Shown: positions 20,666 through 29,870, counted from the stretch's first letter. The stretch is 64,000 nt of DNA from Rathayibacter oskolensis (GCF_900177245.1 NZ_FXBM01000001.1:1054001-1118000); one strand, 5' to 3'. Notes: a model not told the origin generated them from the sequence alone. Program-made: numbers and translations.

Positions 20666-21661
20666 TCAGACGTAGGAGGCGCGGATCGCGCCGACGGGGC
20701 GCCCGCCTCCCGAGACCACGGGGTTCAGCCGGACGAGCACCTCGTTCGCGGCCGCGCGATCGACCGTGCCCGCCTCGACGAGGAGCTTCAGGCCGACCAC
20801 CGTCGCGGCTCGGAGGCTGCCGTCGAGGATCTTGAGCGCGACCGTGGTGCCGTCGGTCGCGGCCATCACGAGCACACCCTCGGCGCCGAGCTTGGCGACG
20901 AGACCGAGGCGCTCGATCACCACCGTGTTGTCGCGCCCCGGCCCGTCGAGGGCCCACGCGTTCTCGAGGACGGCGTTCGTGAGCAGGCCGGCCTGACGGT
21001 AGAGCCCGAACGGCGACGCGGGGGAGGAGGAGACGATCCGAGAGATCCCCTTGGCCAGCGCGGTCAGCGGGAGCGCGTGCACGGGCGCGCCGCAGCCGTC
21101 GACGCCCGACGCGACGATCCGCTCGCCGGTGAGCCGCTCGATCGTGTCGACGATGTGCTGCTGCAGCGGATGGGACCGCTCGAGGTAGTCCTCGGTGCTC
21201 CAGCCGTTCTGCACGCACGCCAGCAGCATCGCCGCGTGCTTGCCCGAGCAGTTCATGTAGAGCGGGTCGGCACTCGCCCCGCCGCGCAGCAGCTTGGCGC
21301 GGCTCGCGGAGTCGGAGGGCCAGTCGGCCGGGCACTGCAGGGCGGTGTGGTCGAGCCCCGCCCGGAAGAGGAGGTTCTGCACCAGGGCGACGTGCTGCGG
21401 GATGCCGGCGTGGCTCGCGGTCGCGATGACCGCCTCCGCACCGTTCAGCTCGACGCCGGCCGTCATCACCGCCAGAGCCTGGAAGGGCTTCAGGCACGAC
21501 CGCGGGAAGATCGGGGCCGACGGCGTGCCGAGGCTGCGGGTGACGCGACCGTCGGAGTCGAGCACGACGGCAGAGCCGGAATGCCGGGACTCGATGAATC
21601 CCGAGCGCTCGACGACGGCCAGTTCGACGGACTCGGCGACGGTGAAGGTTCCTGCGGGCAT
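20666..21661 (-). CDS. Asparaginase, rhizobial AnsA-like (Asparaginase_II) family
   Basis: This family hydrolyses L-asparagine to aspartate and ammonia and is unrelated to the classic EcAI/EcAII enzymes. The protein has 331 residues with the family blocks VERSGFIESRHSGSAVVLD, RSCLKPFQALAV, CSGKHAAMLLAC (catalytic Ser-x-x-Lys-like motif) and GVDGCGAPVHALPL. CAAGAT lies seven bases before the ATG. The overlap of GGAGGG with the ATG-proximal spacer leaves no room for a normal ribosome site, so the transcript may be leaderless. It follows gabT on the same strand after 58 bases. Confidence 0.87.
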   Translation of the reverse strand: MPAGTFTVAESVELAVVERSGFIESRHSGSAVVLDSDGRVTRSLGTPSAPIFPRSCLKPFQALAVMTAGVELNGAEAVIATASHAGIPQHVALVQNLLFRAGLDHTALQCPADWPSDSASRAKLLRGGASADPLYMNCSGKHAAMLLACVQNGWSTEDYLERSHPLQQHIVDTIERLTGERIVASGVDGCGAPVHALPLTALAKGISRIVSSSPASPFGLYRQAGLLTNAVLENAWALDGPGRDNTVVIERLGLVAKLGAEGVLVMAATDGTTVALKILDGSLRAATVVGLKLLVEAGTVDRAAANEVLVRLNPVVSGGGRPVGAIRASYV

Positions 21662-21667
21662 CCCTCC

Positions 21668-21673
21668 ATCTTG
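21668..21673 (-). promoter_or_regulatory. -10 element of the asparaginase gene (leaderless)
   Basis: CAAGAT on the minus strand with the ATG seven bases downstream. Confidence 0.4.
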
Positions 21674-21719
21674 CCCGACGGCCCGCCGCTCGCCGCGCGC
21701 GGCCGCTCCCTCTGGTGCG

Positions 21720-23081
21720 CTACAGGGTCGCGAAGGCGTCGGCGAGGACCGAGACGGCGTCGTCGAGCAGCTCGTCGGTGAGGGCGAGGCTCGGGAGGAA
21801 CCGGACGACGTTGCCGTAGGTCCCGGCGCTCAGGACGAGCACTCCGTGTGCAGCGGCGTAGTCGATGACGGCGGTCACGGCGGCCGTGTTCGGCGTCTTC
21901 GACGTCGAGGCCGTGCCCGCGAGGACGAGCTCGATCGCCATCATCGCTCCGATACCGCGAACGTCGCCGATGATGTCGTAGCGCGTCTGCAGATCGCGGA
22001 GGGCCGCGCCGAGCCGGGCGCCGATCCGGTCGGCCTCGGCGAGCAGACCGTCGCGCTCGATGCGCTCGAAGACGGCCACCGAGGCGGCTGCCGCGACCGG
22101 GTTGCCTCCGAACGTGCCGCCCAGGCCGCCCGCCTGCGCCGCATCCATGATCTCGGCGCGACCGGTGACACCCGCAAGCGGGAGCCCACCCGCGATCCCC
22201 TTGGCCGAGAGCACCAGATCGGGGACGAGGCCGAAGTGCTCGCTCGCGAACCAGGCTCCGGTCCTGGCCATGCCCGACTGGATCTCGTCGGCGACGAAGA
22301 CGATCCCGTTGGCGGTGCACCACTCCTGCAGCGCCGGGAGGTAACCGTCCGCCGGGACCATGAAGCCGCCCTCGCCCTGAACGGGCTCGACCACGAGGCA
22401 GGCCAGCGCGGAGGCGCCGACCGTCTTCTCGAGGTAGGAGACGGTGCGCTCGGCGGCCTCGGCACCCGAGAGGCCGTCGTGGTACGGGTAGGAGCTCGGG
22501 GCGCGGTGCACGTCGCTCGCGAACGGGCCGAAGCCGAGGCCGTAGGGCAGCGCCTTGAAGTTCATCGCCATGGTGAGGTTGGTGCGGCCGTGGTAGGCGT
22601 GGTCGAGAACGGCCACTCCCGGCCGACCCGTGTGCTTGCGGGCGATCTTGACGGCGTTCTCGACCGCCTCGGCACCGGAGTTGACCAGCACGGTCTTCTT
22701 CGCGAAGTCGCCGGGCGTGTGCTCGGCGAGCAGCTCCGCGACGCGGATGTAGGGCTCGTAGGGCGTGACCGTGAAGAGCGTGTGCGTGAGGCGGCCGAGC
22801 TGCTCGGTCGCGGCGGCCACGACGGCGTCGTCCGTGTGCCCGATCGTCGTGACGCCGATGCCGGCTCCGAGGTCGATGAACTGGTTGCCGTCGACGTCGA
22901 CCAGGATCGCGCCGTGCGCGCGATCGATGTACACGGGCAGCGCGGTGCCCACTCCGGAGGGGACCGCTGCGAGGCGACGCTCGTGCAGAGCCCGCGAACG
23001 CGGACCGGGGATCTCGGTCGCGAGGCGCCGCTCCTGGGGGACTGCCGACGTGGGAACCTGGGGGGCGAGCGTGTCTGTCAT
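21720..23081 (-). CDS. gabT: 4-aminobutyrate--2-oxoglutarate transaminase
   Basis: GabT converts GABA and 2-oxoglutarate to succinate semialdehyde and glutamate, the final amino-group step of putrescine breakdown through GABA. The protein has 453 residues with VNSGAEAVENAVKIAR, DHAYHGRTNLTMAMN, the PLP-contacting FVADEIQSGMARTG and the Schiff-base lysine in LSAKGIAGGLPLAGVTGR. A close paralogue lies at 24465-25799 on the same strand. TAGACT nine bases before the ATG suggests a leader of at most a few bases. Confidence 0.93.
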   Translation of the reverse strand: MTDTLAPQVPTSAVPQERRLATEIPGPRSRALHERRLAAVPSGVGTALPVYIDRAHGAILVDVDGNQFIDLGAGIGVTTIGHTDDAVVAAATEQLGRLTHTLFTVTPYEPYIRVAELLAEHTPGDFAKKTVLVNSGAEAVENAVKIARKHTGRPGVAVLDHAYHGRTNLTMAMNFKALPYGLGFGPFASDVHRAPSSYPYHDGLSGAEAAERTVSYLEKTVGASALACLVVEPVQGEGGFMVPADGYLPALQEWCTANGIVFVADEIQSGMARTGAWFASEHFGLVPDLVLSAKGIAGGLPLAGVTGRAEIMDAAQAGGLGGTFGGNPVAAAASVAVFERIERDGLLAEADRIGARLGAALRDLQTRYDIIGDVRGIGAMMAIELVLAGTASTSKTPNTAAVTAVIDYAAAHGVLVLSAGTYGNVVRFLPSLALTDELLDDAVSVLADAFATL

Positions 23082-23090
23082 GGTCCGTCG

Positions 23091-23096
23091 AGTCTA
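23091..23096 (-). promoter_or_regulatory. -10 element of the first gabT gene
   Basis: TAGACT on the minus strand; the start codon lies 10 bases downstream of its last base's counterpart, giving almost no leader. Confidence 0.4.
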
Positions 23097-23170
23097 TCGG
23101 CGGGCCCTGCGGAGCCAGGGGTCCAGACGGTCGAGACCGGCCTGATCCACCGACGAGAGGGAGCATTCCG

Positions 23171-23653
23171 TTGAGAGCCGAGCACGATTACGCGGTTTCC
23201 GTCGTCTGGCAGGGCGATCGGGGGACGGGAACGAGCGGCTACCGCGAGTACGGGCGGCAGACCGTTCTGAGTGCCGAGGGCCCCGAGTCCATCCTCGCCT
23301 CGGCGGACAAGCCCTTCCGCGGCGACACCGACCGGTGGAACCCCGAGCAGCTGCTGCTCGCGGCGCTGGCGCAGTGCCATCTGCTGTCCTACCTCCATGT
23401 CGCCGTGAAGAACGGAGTCGTCGTCACGGGCTACGCCGACGACGCCGTCGGGCGCATGGTGCAGGAGGGGGAGGGCGGCCGCTTCGTCTCGGTGACCCTC
23501 CGGCCCCGGGTGCGCGTGGCCGAGGAGTCGATGATCGAGATCGCGCAGACGCTGCACGCCGAGGCGTCGCGCCTGTGCTTCATCGCCAACTCGGTGAGCT
23601 TCCCGGTCGGCCACGAGCCGACGACCGTGGCCGGAGACGCCTCGACGGAGTGA
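23171..23653 (+). CDS. OsmC family protein
   Basis: A thiol-dependent peroxidase-like protein of 160 residues. OsmC/Ohr proteins reduce organic peroxides through two cysteines. Here one cysteine lies in QLLLAALAQCHLLSYLHVAV (residue about 67) and the second in ASRLCFIANSV (about residue 137), matching the family positions. The best start is a TTG at 23171 with GAGAGGGAG just upstream; no ATG or GTG is suitably placed. It is transcribed divergently from gabT and converges on plsC with one base between stops. Confidence 0.85.
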   Translation: MRAEHDYAVSVVWQGDRGTGTSGYREYGRQTVLSAEGPESILASADKPFRGDTDRWNPEQLLLAALAQCHLLSYLHVAVKNGVVVTGYADDAVGRMVQEGEGGRFVSVTLRPRVRVAEESMIEIAQTLHAEASRLCFIANSVSFPVGHEPTTVAGDASTE

Positions 23654-23654
23654 G

Positions 23655-24410
23655 TCAGAGCCGCTCGTGCGGCAGGGCGCGCTTGAGGCGCTCGACGGCC
23701 GTCGCGGGCGGCGACTCGTTGTAGACGCCCGCCGCCTCCTGCTCCGACAGGGCGTGGATGGCCGTCATCACCTCGTCGGTCGCGTGACGCCTGGCGCGGC
23801 CGGAGTCGGCGGAGCCGTGCGGCGAGAGATCGAGGGGCGCGCCGAAGCGCACGGTGATCCGGTGCAGACGCGGGATGCTCGACCCGACGGGCTGCAGCTC
23901 CTGCGTGCCGATCAGTCCGACCGGCACCACGGGCGCTCCCGTGGTGAGCGCGAGCCAGGCGACCCCGGTGCGTCCTCGATAGAGTCGGCCGTCACGCGAT
24001 CGCGTCCCCTCCGGGTAGACGGCGAAGGCCTCGTCGCGCTCGAGGATCGCGCGTCCGAGATCGAGCGCCTCCTGGGCAGCCTGACCGGCTCCGCGCTCGA
24101 CCGGCACGGCCCCGACGGCCGTGAAGAAGGAGCGGGACAGGGCGCCGCGAGCACCGGTCCCGGTGAAGTAGTCGGCCTTCGCGAGGAACTGCACCGGCCG
24201 GGGTGCGAGCAGGGTCAGCACCGGTGAGTCGATGAAGGAGAGGTGGTTGCTGGCCAGGATGACGCGGCCGGTGGTGGGCACGTTGTCGCGCCCCTCGACG
24301 ATCGGGCGGTAGACCATCCGTCCGACGCGGCTCATCGTGAATCGCGCCACACGCGCCGAGAGGCCGATCCCGGGCGGGGTCGGCCTCTCGTGATCGTCGT
24401 CGGTCCGCAT
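23655..24410 (-). CDS. 1-acylglycerol-3-phosphate O-acyltransferase, PlsC family
   Basis: An acyltransferase of phospholipid synthesis, 251 residues, membrane associated. The catalytic NHLSFID (HX4D) lies near residues 55-60 and the phosphate-binding block YPEGTRSRDGRL near 135, followed by VVPVGLIGT. The exact acceptor cannot be told from sequence. TAGCCT eight bases before the ATG, without a ribosome site, points to a leaderless transcript. Confidence 0.88.
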   Translation of the reverse strand: MRTDDDHERPTPPGIGLSARVARFTMSRVGRMVYRPIVEGRDNVPTTGRVILASNHLSFIDSPVLTLLAPRPVQFLAKADYFTGTGARGALSRSFFTAVGAVPVERGAGQAAQEALDLGRAILERDEAFAVYPEGTRSRDGRLYRGRTGVAWLALTTGAPVVPVGLIGTQELQPVGSSIPRLHRITVRFGAPLDLSPHGSADSGRARRHATDEVMTAIHALSEQEAAGVYNESPPATAVERLKRALPHERL

Positions 24411-24417
24411 CCGGACG

Positions 24418-24423
24418 AGGCTA
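24418..24423 (-). promoter_or_regulatory. -10 element of plsC-like gene (leaderless)
   Basis: TAGCCT on the minus strand; the ATG begins eight bases downstream. Confidence 0.45.
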
Positions 24424-24464
24424 CCGGCGGACGCATGCCCGCGCGGTCATGTGGTGTCGAGCGG

Positions 24465-25799
24465 TCAGCAGAGCGCCGAGAGCGCCTCCTCCAGCACCGT
24501 CGCCGCGTCGTCGATCAGCTCCTCGCTGATGACCACGCTCGGCATGATCCGCAGCACGCTGTCCCAGCTGCCCGCGTCCAGCGCGATCACGCCGTTCGTG
24601 GTGGCGTGCTTCAGGACCGCCGCGAGCGCCTCCGGGTTCTGGCGCTTCGTCCCCGGGTGCACGAGCTCGACCCCGAACATCGCGCCCTTGCCGCGGACCT
24701 CGCCGACCACCGGGAACCGCTCGGCCCAGTCGCCGATGCGGGCGAGGAGCGCGCGCTCGACGCGCTGCGCCTCCTGCAGCAGACCCTCCGACTCGATCGC
24801 CTCGAACGTCGCCAGCGCGGCGGCCGTCGAGACGGGGTTGCCGCCGAAGGTGCCGCCGATGCCGCCGGGCTGCACGGCGTCCATGATCTCGGCGCGACCG
24901 GTGACCGCGGCGAGCGGGAAGCCTCCGGCGATGCCCTTCGCCGTCGTGATCAGGTCGGGGACGACGCCGCAGTGCTCGATGGAGTACCAGGCGCCGGTGC
25001 GCGCGATGCCCGCCTGGATCTCGTCGGCCACGAAGACGATGCCGTTCTCGGTGCAGAACTCCGAGAGTCGCTCGAAGTACCCCGGGGCGGGGATGATGAT
25101 GCCGCCGTCGCCCTGGATCGGCTCGACGAACAGCGCGGCGAGCTCCTGGGCTCCGATGTGGGTGCGGATGTAGTCGATCGAGCGCTCGGCGGCTTCGGCG
25201 CCGGTCATCCCCTCCGGGTCGCGGAAGGGGTAGCTCATCGGCAGGCTGTAGATCTCGCCGGGGAACGGGCCCATTCCGGCGCGCTCCGGCCAGGGCCGGT
25301 AGGTCATCGCCATCGTCAGGTTGGTGCGCCCGTGGAAGGCGTGGTCGAGCGAGGCGATGGCGCGGCGACCGGTGTACTTGCGGGCGATCTTGACGGCGTT
25401 CTCGACCGCCTCCGCGCCGGAGTTGACGAGGATCGAGTGCTTCTCGAAGTCGCCGGGAGTGATCTCGGCGAGCTTCTCGGCGACGCGGACGTAGTTCTCG
25501 TAGGGGGTGACCGTGAAGAGGGTGTGCGTGAGCTTGTCGGCCTGAGCGGCGGCCGCGGCGGCGACCGCCGGGTGCGCGTGGCCGATGGTGGTGACTCCGA
25601 TGCCGCAGCCGAGGTCGATCAGGCGATTGCCGTCGACGTCGACGAGGACCGCGCCCGAGGCGTGGTCCATGTAGATGTTCGCGAGGGTGCCCGCGCCCCG
25701 CGAGACGCTCGCGACGCGTCGCTCCTGCAGGGCGATCGAGCGCGGGCCGGGGAGCTCGGTGACGAGCGCGCGGGACTGGGGGACCGAGAATTCACGCAT
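24465..25799 (-). CDS. gabT: 4-aminobutyrate--2-oxoglutarate transaminase, second copy
   Basis: A second GabT-type aminotransferase, 444 residues, clearly paralogous to the one at 21720-23081 over its whole length. Motifs are VNSGAEAVENAVKIARKYTGR, DHAFHGRTNLTMAM, FVADEIQAGIARTG and the PLP lysine in TTAKGIAGGFPLAAVTGR. Differences cluster in the substrate-side loops, for example the stretch after NLTMAM, so the two may prefer different omega-amino acids such as GABA and 5-aminovalerate (inference). TAGCAT lies seven bases before the ATG. Confidence 0.92.
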   Translation of the reverse strand: MREFSVPQSRALVTELPGPRSIALQERRVASVSRGAGTLANIYMDHASGAVLVDVDGNRLIDLGCGIGVTTIGHAHPAVAAAAAAQADKLTHTLFTVTPYENYVRVAEKLAEITPGDFEKHSILVNSGAEAVENAVKIARKYTGRRAIASLDHAFHGRTNLTMAMTYRPWPERAGMGPFPGEIYSLPMSYPFRDPEGMTGAEAAERSIDYIRTHIGAQELAALFVEPIQGDGGIIIPAPGYFERLSEFCTENGIVFVADEIQAGIARTGAWYSIEHCGVVPDLITTAKGIAGGFPLAAVTGRAEIMDAVQPGGIGGTFGGNPVSTAAALATFEAIESEGLLQEAQRVERALLARIGDWAERFPVVGEVRGKGAMFGVELVHPGTKRQNPEALAAVLKHATTNGVIALDAGSWDSVLRIMPSVVISEELIDDAATVLEEALSALC

Positions 25800-25805
25800 T
25801 CCCCC

Positions 25806-25811
25806 ATGCTA
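25806..25811 (-). promoter_or_regulatory. -10 element of the second gabT gene (leaderless)
   Basis: TAGCAT on the minus strand, seven bases before the ATG. The intervening GGGGGA is too close to the start to be a standard ribosome site. Confidence 0.45.
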
Positions 25812-25928
25812 GGCGCCGGGGTCCGAGGACCCTGTGACGGCACAGCGTCCAGGCACCGCAAAGGCGGATCGACGACGATGGCCTCTTCCCCGTAGGTATC
25901 CGGCCCCGCCGGAGAGGAAAGGTGCGCC

Positions 25929-26894
25929 GTGCGCAGAACATTCGCGATCCTGGCTGTCGTCGCCGCGTCCCTGGGCCTCACGGCCTGCACCGGCACGGCG
26001 GAGGAGGCGGAGCCGAGCGCCTCGGCGACCCCGCTCTCGTGCGTCTCGGAGGGCGACGCCACCGCCGCCGTCCAGACCAGCGGCGACTTCGCGACGAAGC
26101 CCGTCACCGTGTTCCCGACGCCGATGAGCGTCGACGCGACGGAGCGGGCCACCGTGATCGAGGGGACGGGCGAGGAGGTCGCGGAGGGCGACACCGTGCT
26201 CGTCGACTACACCCTCTACAACGGCACCAGCGGGGCCGAGTTCTCGGCCAGCAGCTACGCGTCGGGCGGTCGTGCGGCCTTCGAGGTCGACACCGAGCAG
26301 TACCTCGCCGGCCTCGTGAAGGCCGTGAACTGCGCGACCGTCGGCTCGCGGGTCGTCGCGGTCGTGCCGCCGGCCGACGCCTTCGGAGACGCGGGCAGCA
26401 CCGATCTCGGCATCGCAGCGACCGACTCGATCGTCATGGTCATCGACGTCGAGAGCATCGTCCCCACGACGGCGACCGGCGAGCCCCAGGCTCCCGTCGA
26501 CGGGCTGCCGACCGTCGCCCTCGCGGACGACGGGACGCCGACGGTCACGATCCCCGAGACCGATGCCCCCGCCGAGCTGCAGCTCGAGGTGCTCAAGAAG
26601 GGCGACGGACAGGCCGTCGTCGACGGCGACTCGCTGATCGTGCAGTACCAGGGCGTCGTCTGGGGCACGGGCGAGGTCTTCGACCAGAGCTGGGGATCAG
26701 GCACTCCGGCGTCGTTCAGCACGGGCGGCGTCATCGAGGGCTTCAAGCAGGCCGTCGTCGGCCAGACGGTCGGCTCGCAGGTGCTCGTGGTGATCCCGCC
26801 CGCTCAGGGCTACGGAGAGGCGGGGAACGCCGACGCCGGCATCAGCGGCACCGACACCCTCGTCTTCGTGATCGACATCCTCGCGGTGAGCTGA
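25929..26894 (+). CDS. FKBP-type peptidyl-prolyl isomerase lipoprotein
   Basis: A surface lipoprotein of 321 residues with a signal peptide and lipobox LTAC (Cys20). Two FKBP-like domains follow: the first at about residues 65-175 ([18 protein letters not shown], then [10 protein letters not shown]) and the second at about 215-320 ([47 protein letters not shown]). Such proteins catalyse proline isomerisation during folding of exported proteins. The second domain keeps more of the active-site pattern than the first. The start is GTG 25929 with AGGAAAGG seven bases upstream. Confidence 0.9.
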   Translation: MRRTFAILAVVAASLGLTACTGTAEEAEPSASATPLSCVSEGDATAAVQTSGDFATKPVTVFPTPMSVDATERATVIEGTGEEVAEGDTVLVDYTLYNGTSGAEFSASSYASGGRAAFEVDTEQYLAGLVKAVNCATVGSRVVAVVPPADAFGDAGSTDLGIAATDSIVMVIDVESIVPTTATGEPQAPVDGLPTVALADDGTPTVTIPETDAPAELQLEVLKKGDGQAVVDGDSLIVQYQGVVWGTGEVFDQSWGSGTPASFSTGGVIEGFKQAVVGQTVGSQVLVVIPPAQGYGEAGNADAGISGTDTLVFVIDILAVS

Positions 26895-26920
26895 CCCGGA
26901 GCACCGCGGGCGCACCGTGC

Positions 26921-26926
26921 CAGGAT
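26921..26926 (+). promoter_or_regulatory. -10 element of dxr (leaderless)
   Basis: CAGGAT with the dxr ATG seven bases downstream and no ribosome site. Confidence 0.35.
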
Positions 26927-26932
26927 GGGCGG

Positions 26933-28015
26933 ATGCGCAGGGTCATCATCCTCGGCTCGACCGGGTCCATCGGCACGCAGGCGCTCGACGTCATCGACGC
27001 CCACCGCGACCGGTTCGAGGTGGTCGGGCTCGGAGCCGGGTCGAACCGCGCCGTGGTCGCCGAGCAGGCCCGGGCGTTCGGGGTCGAGCACCTCGCGTTC
27101 GGTGCGGGGGAGGCCGAACAGCTCGTCCGGTCGGTCGAGGCCGACGTGGTCCTCAACGGCATCACCGGCTCCGTGGGGCTCGGCCCGACGCTGGCCGCTC
27201 TCGAGGAGGGTCGGACGCTCGCGCTCGCCAACAAGGAGTCGCTGATCGTCGGCGGCGAGCTGGTCACCTCGATCGCGGCTCCCGGCCAGATCGTGCCGGT
27301 CGACTCCGAGCACTCGGCGATCGCGCAGGCGCTGCTGGCGGGGGAGCACCGTGAGGTGCGCCGGCTGGTGCTGACCGCCTCCGGGGGCCCGTTCCGAGGG
27401 CGCGATCGCGCGTCGCTGAGGGACGTCACGCCCGCGCAGGCGCTCGCGCACCCCACCTGGGACATGGGACTCGTCGTCACGACCAACTCCTCGACCCTCG
27501 TCAACAAGGGGCTCGAGGTCATCGAGGCGCACCTGCTCTTCGACGTCCCCTACGACCGGATCGACGTGACGGTGCACCCGCAGTCCGTCATCCACTCGAT
27601 GGTCGAGTACATCGACGGCTCGACGATCGCGCAGGCGTCGCCACCAGACATGCGCCTCCCGATCTCGCTGGGCCTCGACTGGCCGCACCGGGTCGCCGGA
27701 GTGGGGGAGCCGCTGGACTGGACGCGGGCCCACTCGTGGACCTTCGAACCGCTCGACGAGGAGGCGTTTCCCTCCGTCCGCCTCGCGAAGCGGGTGGGTG
27801 CGGCGGGGGCGTCGTACCCGGCAGTGTTCAACGCGGCGAACGAGCAGGCGGTGCAGGCGTTCCACGCCGGACGCATCGGCTACCTCGACATCCTCGAGAC
27901 GGTCGAGAGCGTGGTCGACGCGCACACCGTCGACGGCGCGCTCACCCGCGAGTCGCTGGCCGAGGCGGAGGAGTGGGCGCGGCGGACCGCGGACGCGCGG
28001 ATCGCCGCGGCCTGA
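26933..28015 (+). CDS. dxr: 1-deoxy-D-xylulose-5-phosphate reductoisomerase
   Basis: Dxr makes 2-C-methyl-D-erythritol 4-phosphate, the committed step of the MEP isoprenoid pathway. The protein has 360 residues: NADPH-binding [14 protein letters not shown] at the N terminus, [11 protein letters not shown], metal and substrate residues in [10 protein letters not shown] and [10 protein letters not shown], and HPTWDMG and [10 protein letters not shown]. This is slightly shorter than the usual 380-400 residues but all blocks are present. ispG of the same pathway lies two genes downstream. Confidence 0.96.
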   Translation: MRRVIILGSTGSIGTQALDVIDAHRDRFEVVGLGAGSNRAVVAEQARAFGVEHLAFGAGEAEQLVRSVEADVVLNGITGSVGLGPTLAALEEGRTLALANKESLIVGGELVTSIAAPGQIVPVDSEHSAIAQALLAGEHREVRRLVLTASGGPFRGRDRASLRDVTPAQALAHPTWDMGLVVTTNSSTLVNKGLEVIEAHLLFDVPYDRIDVTVHPQSVIHSMVEYIDGSTIAQASPPDMRLPISLGLDWPHRVAGVGEPLDWTRAHSWTFEPLDEEAFPSVRLAKRVGAAGASYPAVFNAANEQAVQAFHAGRIGYLDILETVESVVDAHTVDGALTRESLAEAEEWARRTADARIAAA

Positions 28016-28142
28016 GATCCGACGAGCTCCTGGGAGGCGACCGCTCGACCGCCCGTGAGGGACGCGCCGGGCCGATGGGCCGCTCCGGCGTACTCATCGA
28101 GGACGTCCAGCCGCAGCCCAGCGGGCCGGCCGGACCGCGGCC

Positions 28143-28148
28143 TACAGT
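28143..28148 (+). promoter_or_regulatory. -10 element of the rip1 gene (leaderless)
   Basis: TACAGT; the GTG start lies exactly seven bases further on. Confidence 0.5.
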
Positions 28149-28154
28149 GACCGG

Positions 28155-29531
28155 GTGGAATCCGTGCTGCTCTTCGTCCTCGGCGTCGTCATCATCGCCG
28201 TCGGCGTCGCTCTCTCCATCGCGCTCCACGAAGTCGGCCACCTCGTGCCGGCGAAGCTCTTCGGGGTCAAGGTCACCCAGTACATGATCGGCTTCGGGCC
28301 CACGCTCTTCTCCCGGCGTCGCGGCGAGACCGAGTACGGGGTCAAGGCCATCCCGCTCGGCGGCTACATCGCGATGATCGGCATGTACCCCCCGAAGCAC
28401 GAGGGCGATCCCGTGACGGAGTCGGCCGTCGGCATGTTCAAGGGGATCGGCGCGCAGCCCTCCGACGCGAGATCCACGACCCGCACCTCGATGATCGACG
28501 AGGCCCGCGCCGCGAGTGCCGAGACTGTCGGCGAGGGCGAGGAGCACCGGGCCTTCTACCGCCTGGCCGTGTGGAAGCGCGTGGTCATCATGTTCGGCGG
28601 GCCGTTCATGAACCTGGTGATCGCGACGGTCCTGTTCACCGTCCTGCTCTGCGGGATCGGCGTCGCCCAGAGCACCTCGACGATCTCCACCGTGTCGCAG
28701 TGCGTCGTGCCCGCCACCGACACGAGCACCGAGAGCTGCAGCGCCGACGACCCGCTCGCCCCGGGCGCGGCCGCGGGCATCCTCCCCGGCGACACGATCA
28801 CGTCGATCGACGACACGCCCGTCTCGTCCTGGGACGACCTGACGCCGCTCATCCGGGAGTCGGCGAACACCCCCCTGAGCGTCGTCGTCGAGCGCGACGG
28901 CGAGAGCCGCACCCTCACCATCACCCCCGTCGAGAACGAGGTGGCCGTCACCGACGCCTCCGGAGCCGTCGTCACCGACTCGACCGGAGCCACCGAGACG
29001 CAGACCGTGGGATTCATCGGCATCTCGCCGACCACAGCCCTCGTCCAGCAGCCGATCACCGCCGTGCCCGAGACGGTGTGGACGAACATCACGAGCGTCG
29101 CGCACGTGATCCTGAACCTCCCGCAACGCCTCTACGACGTCGCCCAGGCGGCGTTCGGCAGCGAGGAGCGCGACGCGAACGGACCCATCAGCGTCGTCGG
29201 CGTCGGACGGATCGCCGGCGAGATCGCCGCCTCCGACCAGCTTCCCGTGGTCTCGAAAGTGCAGACGATGGTCGGAGTACTCGCCTCGCTCAACGTCGCG
29301 CTGCTCGTCTTCAACCTCGTGCCGCTGCTCCCCATGGACGGCGGGCACATCGCCGGCGCGCTCTGGGAGGGGCTCCGACGCCGCCTCGCGAAACTCTTCG
29401 GCAAGCGCGACCCGGGCCCGGTCGACATCGCGAAGCTGCTGCCGCTGACGTACGTGGTCGTCCTGATCCTCGGGAGCATGAGCGCGCTGCTCATCTACGC
29501 CGACATCGTGAAGCCGATCCGGTTGTTTTGA
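28155..29531 (+). CDS. rseP: Site-2 intramembrane metalloprotease, RseP/Rip1 family
   Basis: A zinc protease that cuts membrane-embedded substrates such as anti-sigma factors. The 458-residue protein has the zinc ligands HEVGH at 25-29 in the first helix, a PDZ domain around residues 190-260 (APGAAAGILPGDTITSIDD), and the third zinc ligand in FNLVPLLPMDGGH (Asp395) near the C-terminal helices. The position between dxr and ispG is the usual one in actinobacteria. Start GTG with TACAGT seven bases upstream. Confidence 0.94.
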   Translation: MESVLLFVLGVVIIAVGVALSIALHEVGHLVPAKLFGVKVTQYMIGFGPTLFSRRRGETEYGVKAIPLGGYIAMIGMYPPKHEGDPVTESAVGMFKGIGAQPSDARSTTRTSMIDEARAASAETVGEGEEHRAFYRLAVWKRVVIMFGGPFMNLVIATVLFTVLLCGIGVAQSTSTISTVSQCVVPATDTSTESCSADDPLAPGAAAGILPGDTITSIDDTPVSSWDDLTPLIRESANTPLSVVVERDGESRTLTITPVENEVAVTDASGAVVTDSTGATETQTVGFIGISPTTALVQQPITAVPETVWTNITSVAHVILNLPQRLYDVAQAAFGSEERDANGPISVVGVGRIAGEIAASDQLPVVSKVQTMVGVLASLNVALLVFNLVPLLPMDGGHIAGALWEGLRRRLAKLFGKRDPGPVDIAKLLPLTYVVVLILGSMSALLIYADIVKPIRLF

Positions 29532-29541
29532 TCTGCACGCC

Positions 29542-29782
29542 GGTCCCTGCCCGGCGTGCCGCGGTCGGCTTGGCGAGGTGGTGGCGTGGGTGGAGCGTGG
29601 TGCGGTCAGCTAGCGCGAATCGCTGAGACGCGATTCGTGCGTTCGCCTCGGGGTGGTCGCTGGTCCTTGACCGGCGCGCCGTGGTCGGCTTGGCGGGAAG
29701 GTGGCGTGGGTGGAGCGTGGTGCGGTCGGCTAGCGCGAATCGCTGGGACGCGATTCGTGCGTTCGCCTCGGGGGTGGTCGCC
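29542..29782 (+). repeat. Tandem 120-bp direct repeat with internal hairpins
   Basis: Two head-to-tail copies of about 120 bp (29542-29661 and 29662-29782) differ at roughly ten positions. Each contains an 11-bp inverted repeat with one G-U pair around a 6-base loop (29613-29623/29630-29640 and 29733-29743/29750-29760). The copies lie in the 483-base spacer between the rip1 gene and ispG. The short open frames across them differ between strands and have no ribosome site, so I regard the repeat as non-coding. The first hairpin, about 80 bases after the rip1 stop, may also act as a terminator. Confidence 0.8.
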
Positions 29783-29834
29783 GGTGGTTTCTCGGCACGC
29801 GAAGGGGGCGACAGCACGCTGATCGAACGAAGGT

Positions 29835-29870
29835 GGTCTCGATGCGCCCCCTTGGGGCTCTTCGACCAGC
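29835..29870 (+). repeat. Interspersed palindromic repeat, copy 1
   Basis: An imperfect palindrome whose ends read GGTCTCGA and CGACCAGC, with a CCCC/GGGG inner stem. The same ends occur at 48716-48745. From memory, elements with these ends are scattered through Microbacteriaceae genomes between genes. The rest of the spacer up to ispG (29871-30001) shows nothing recognisable. Confidence 0.6.
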
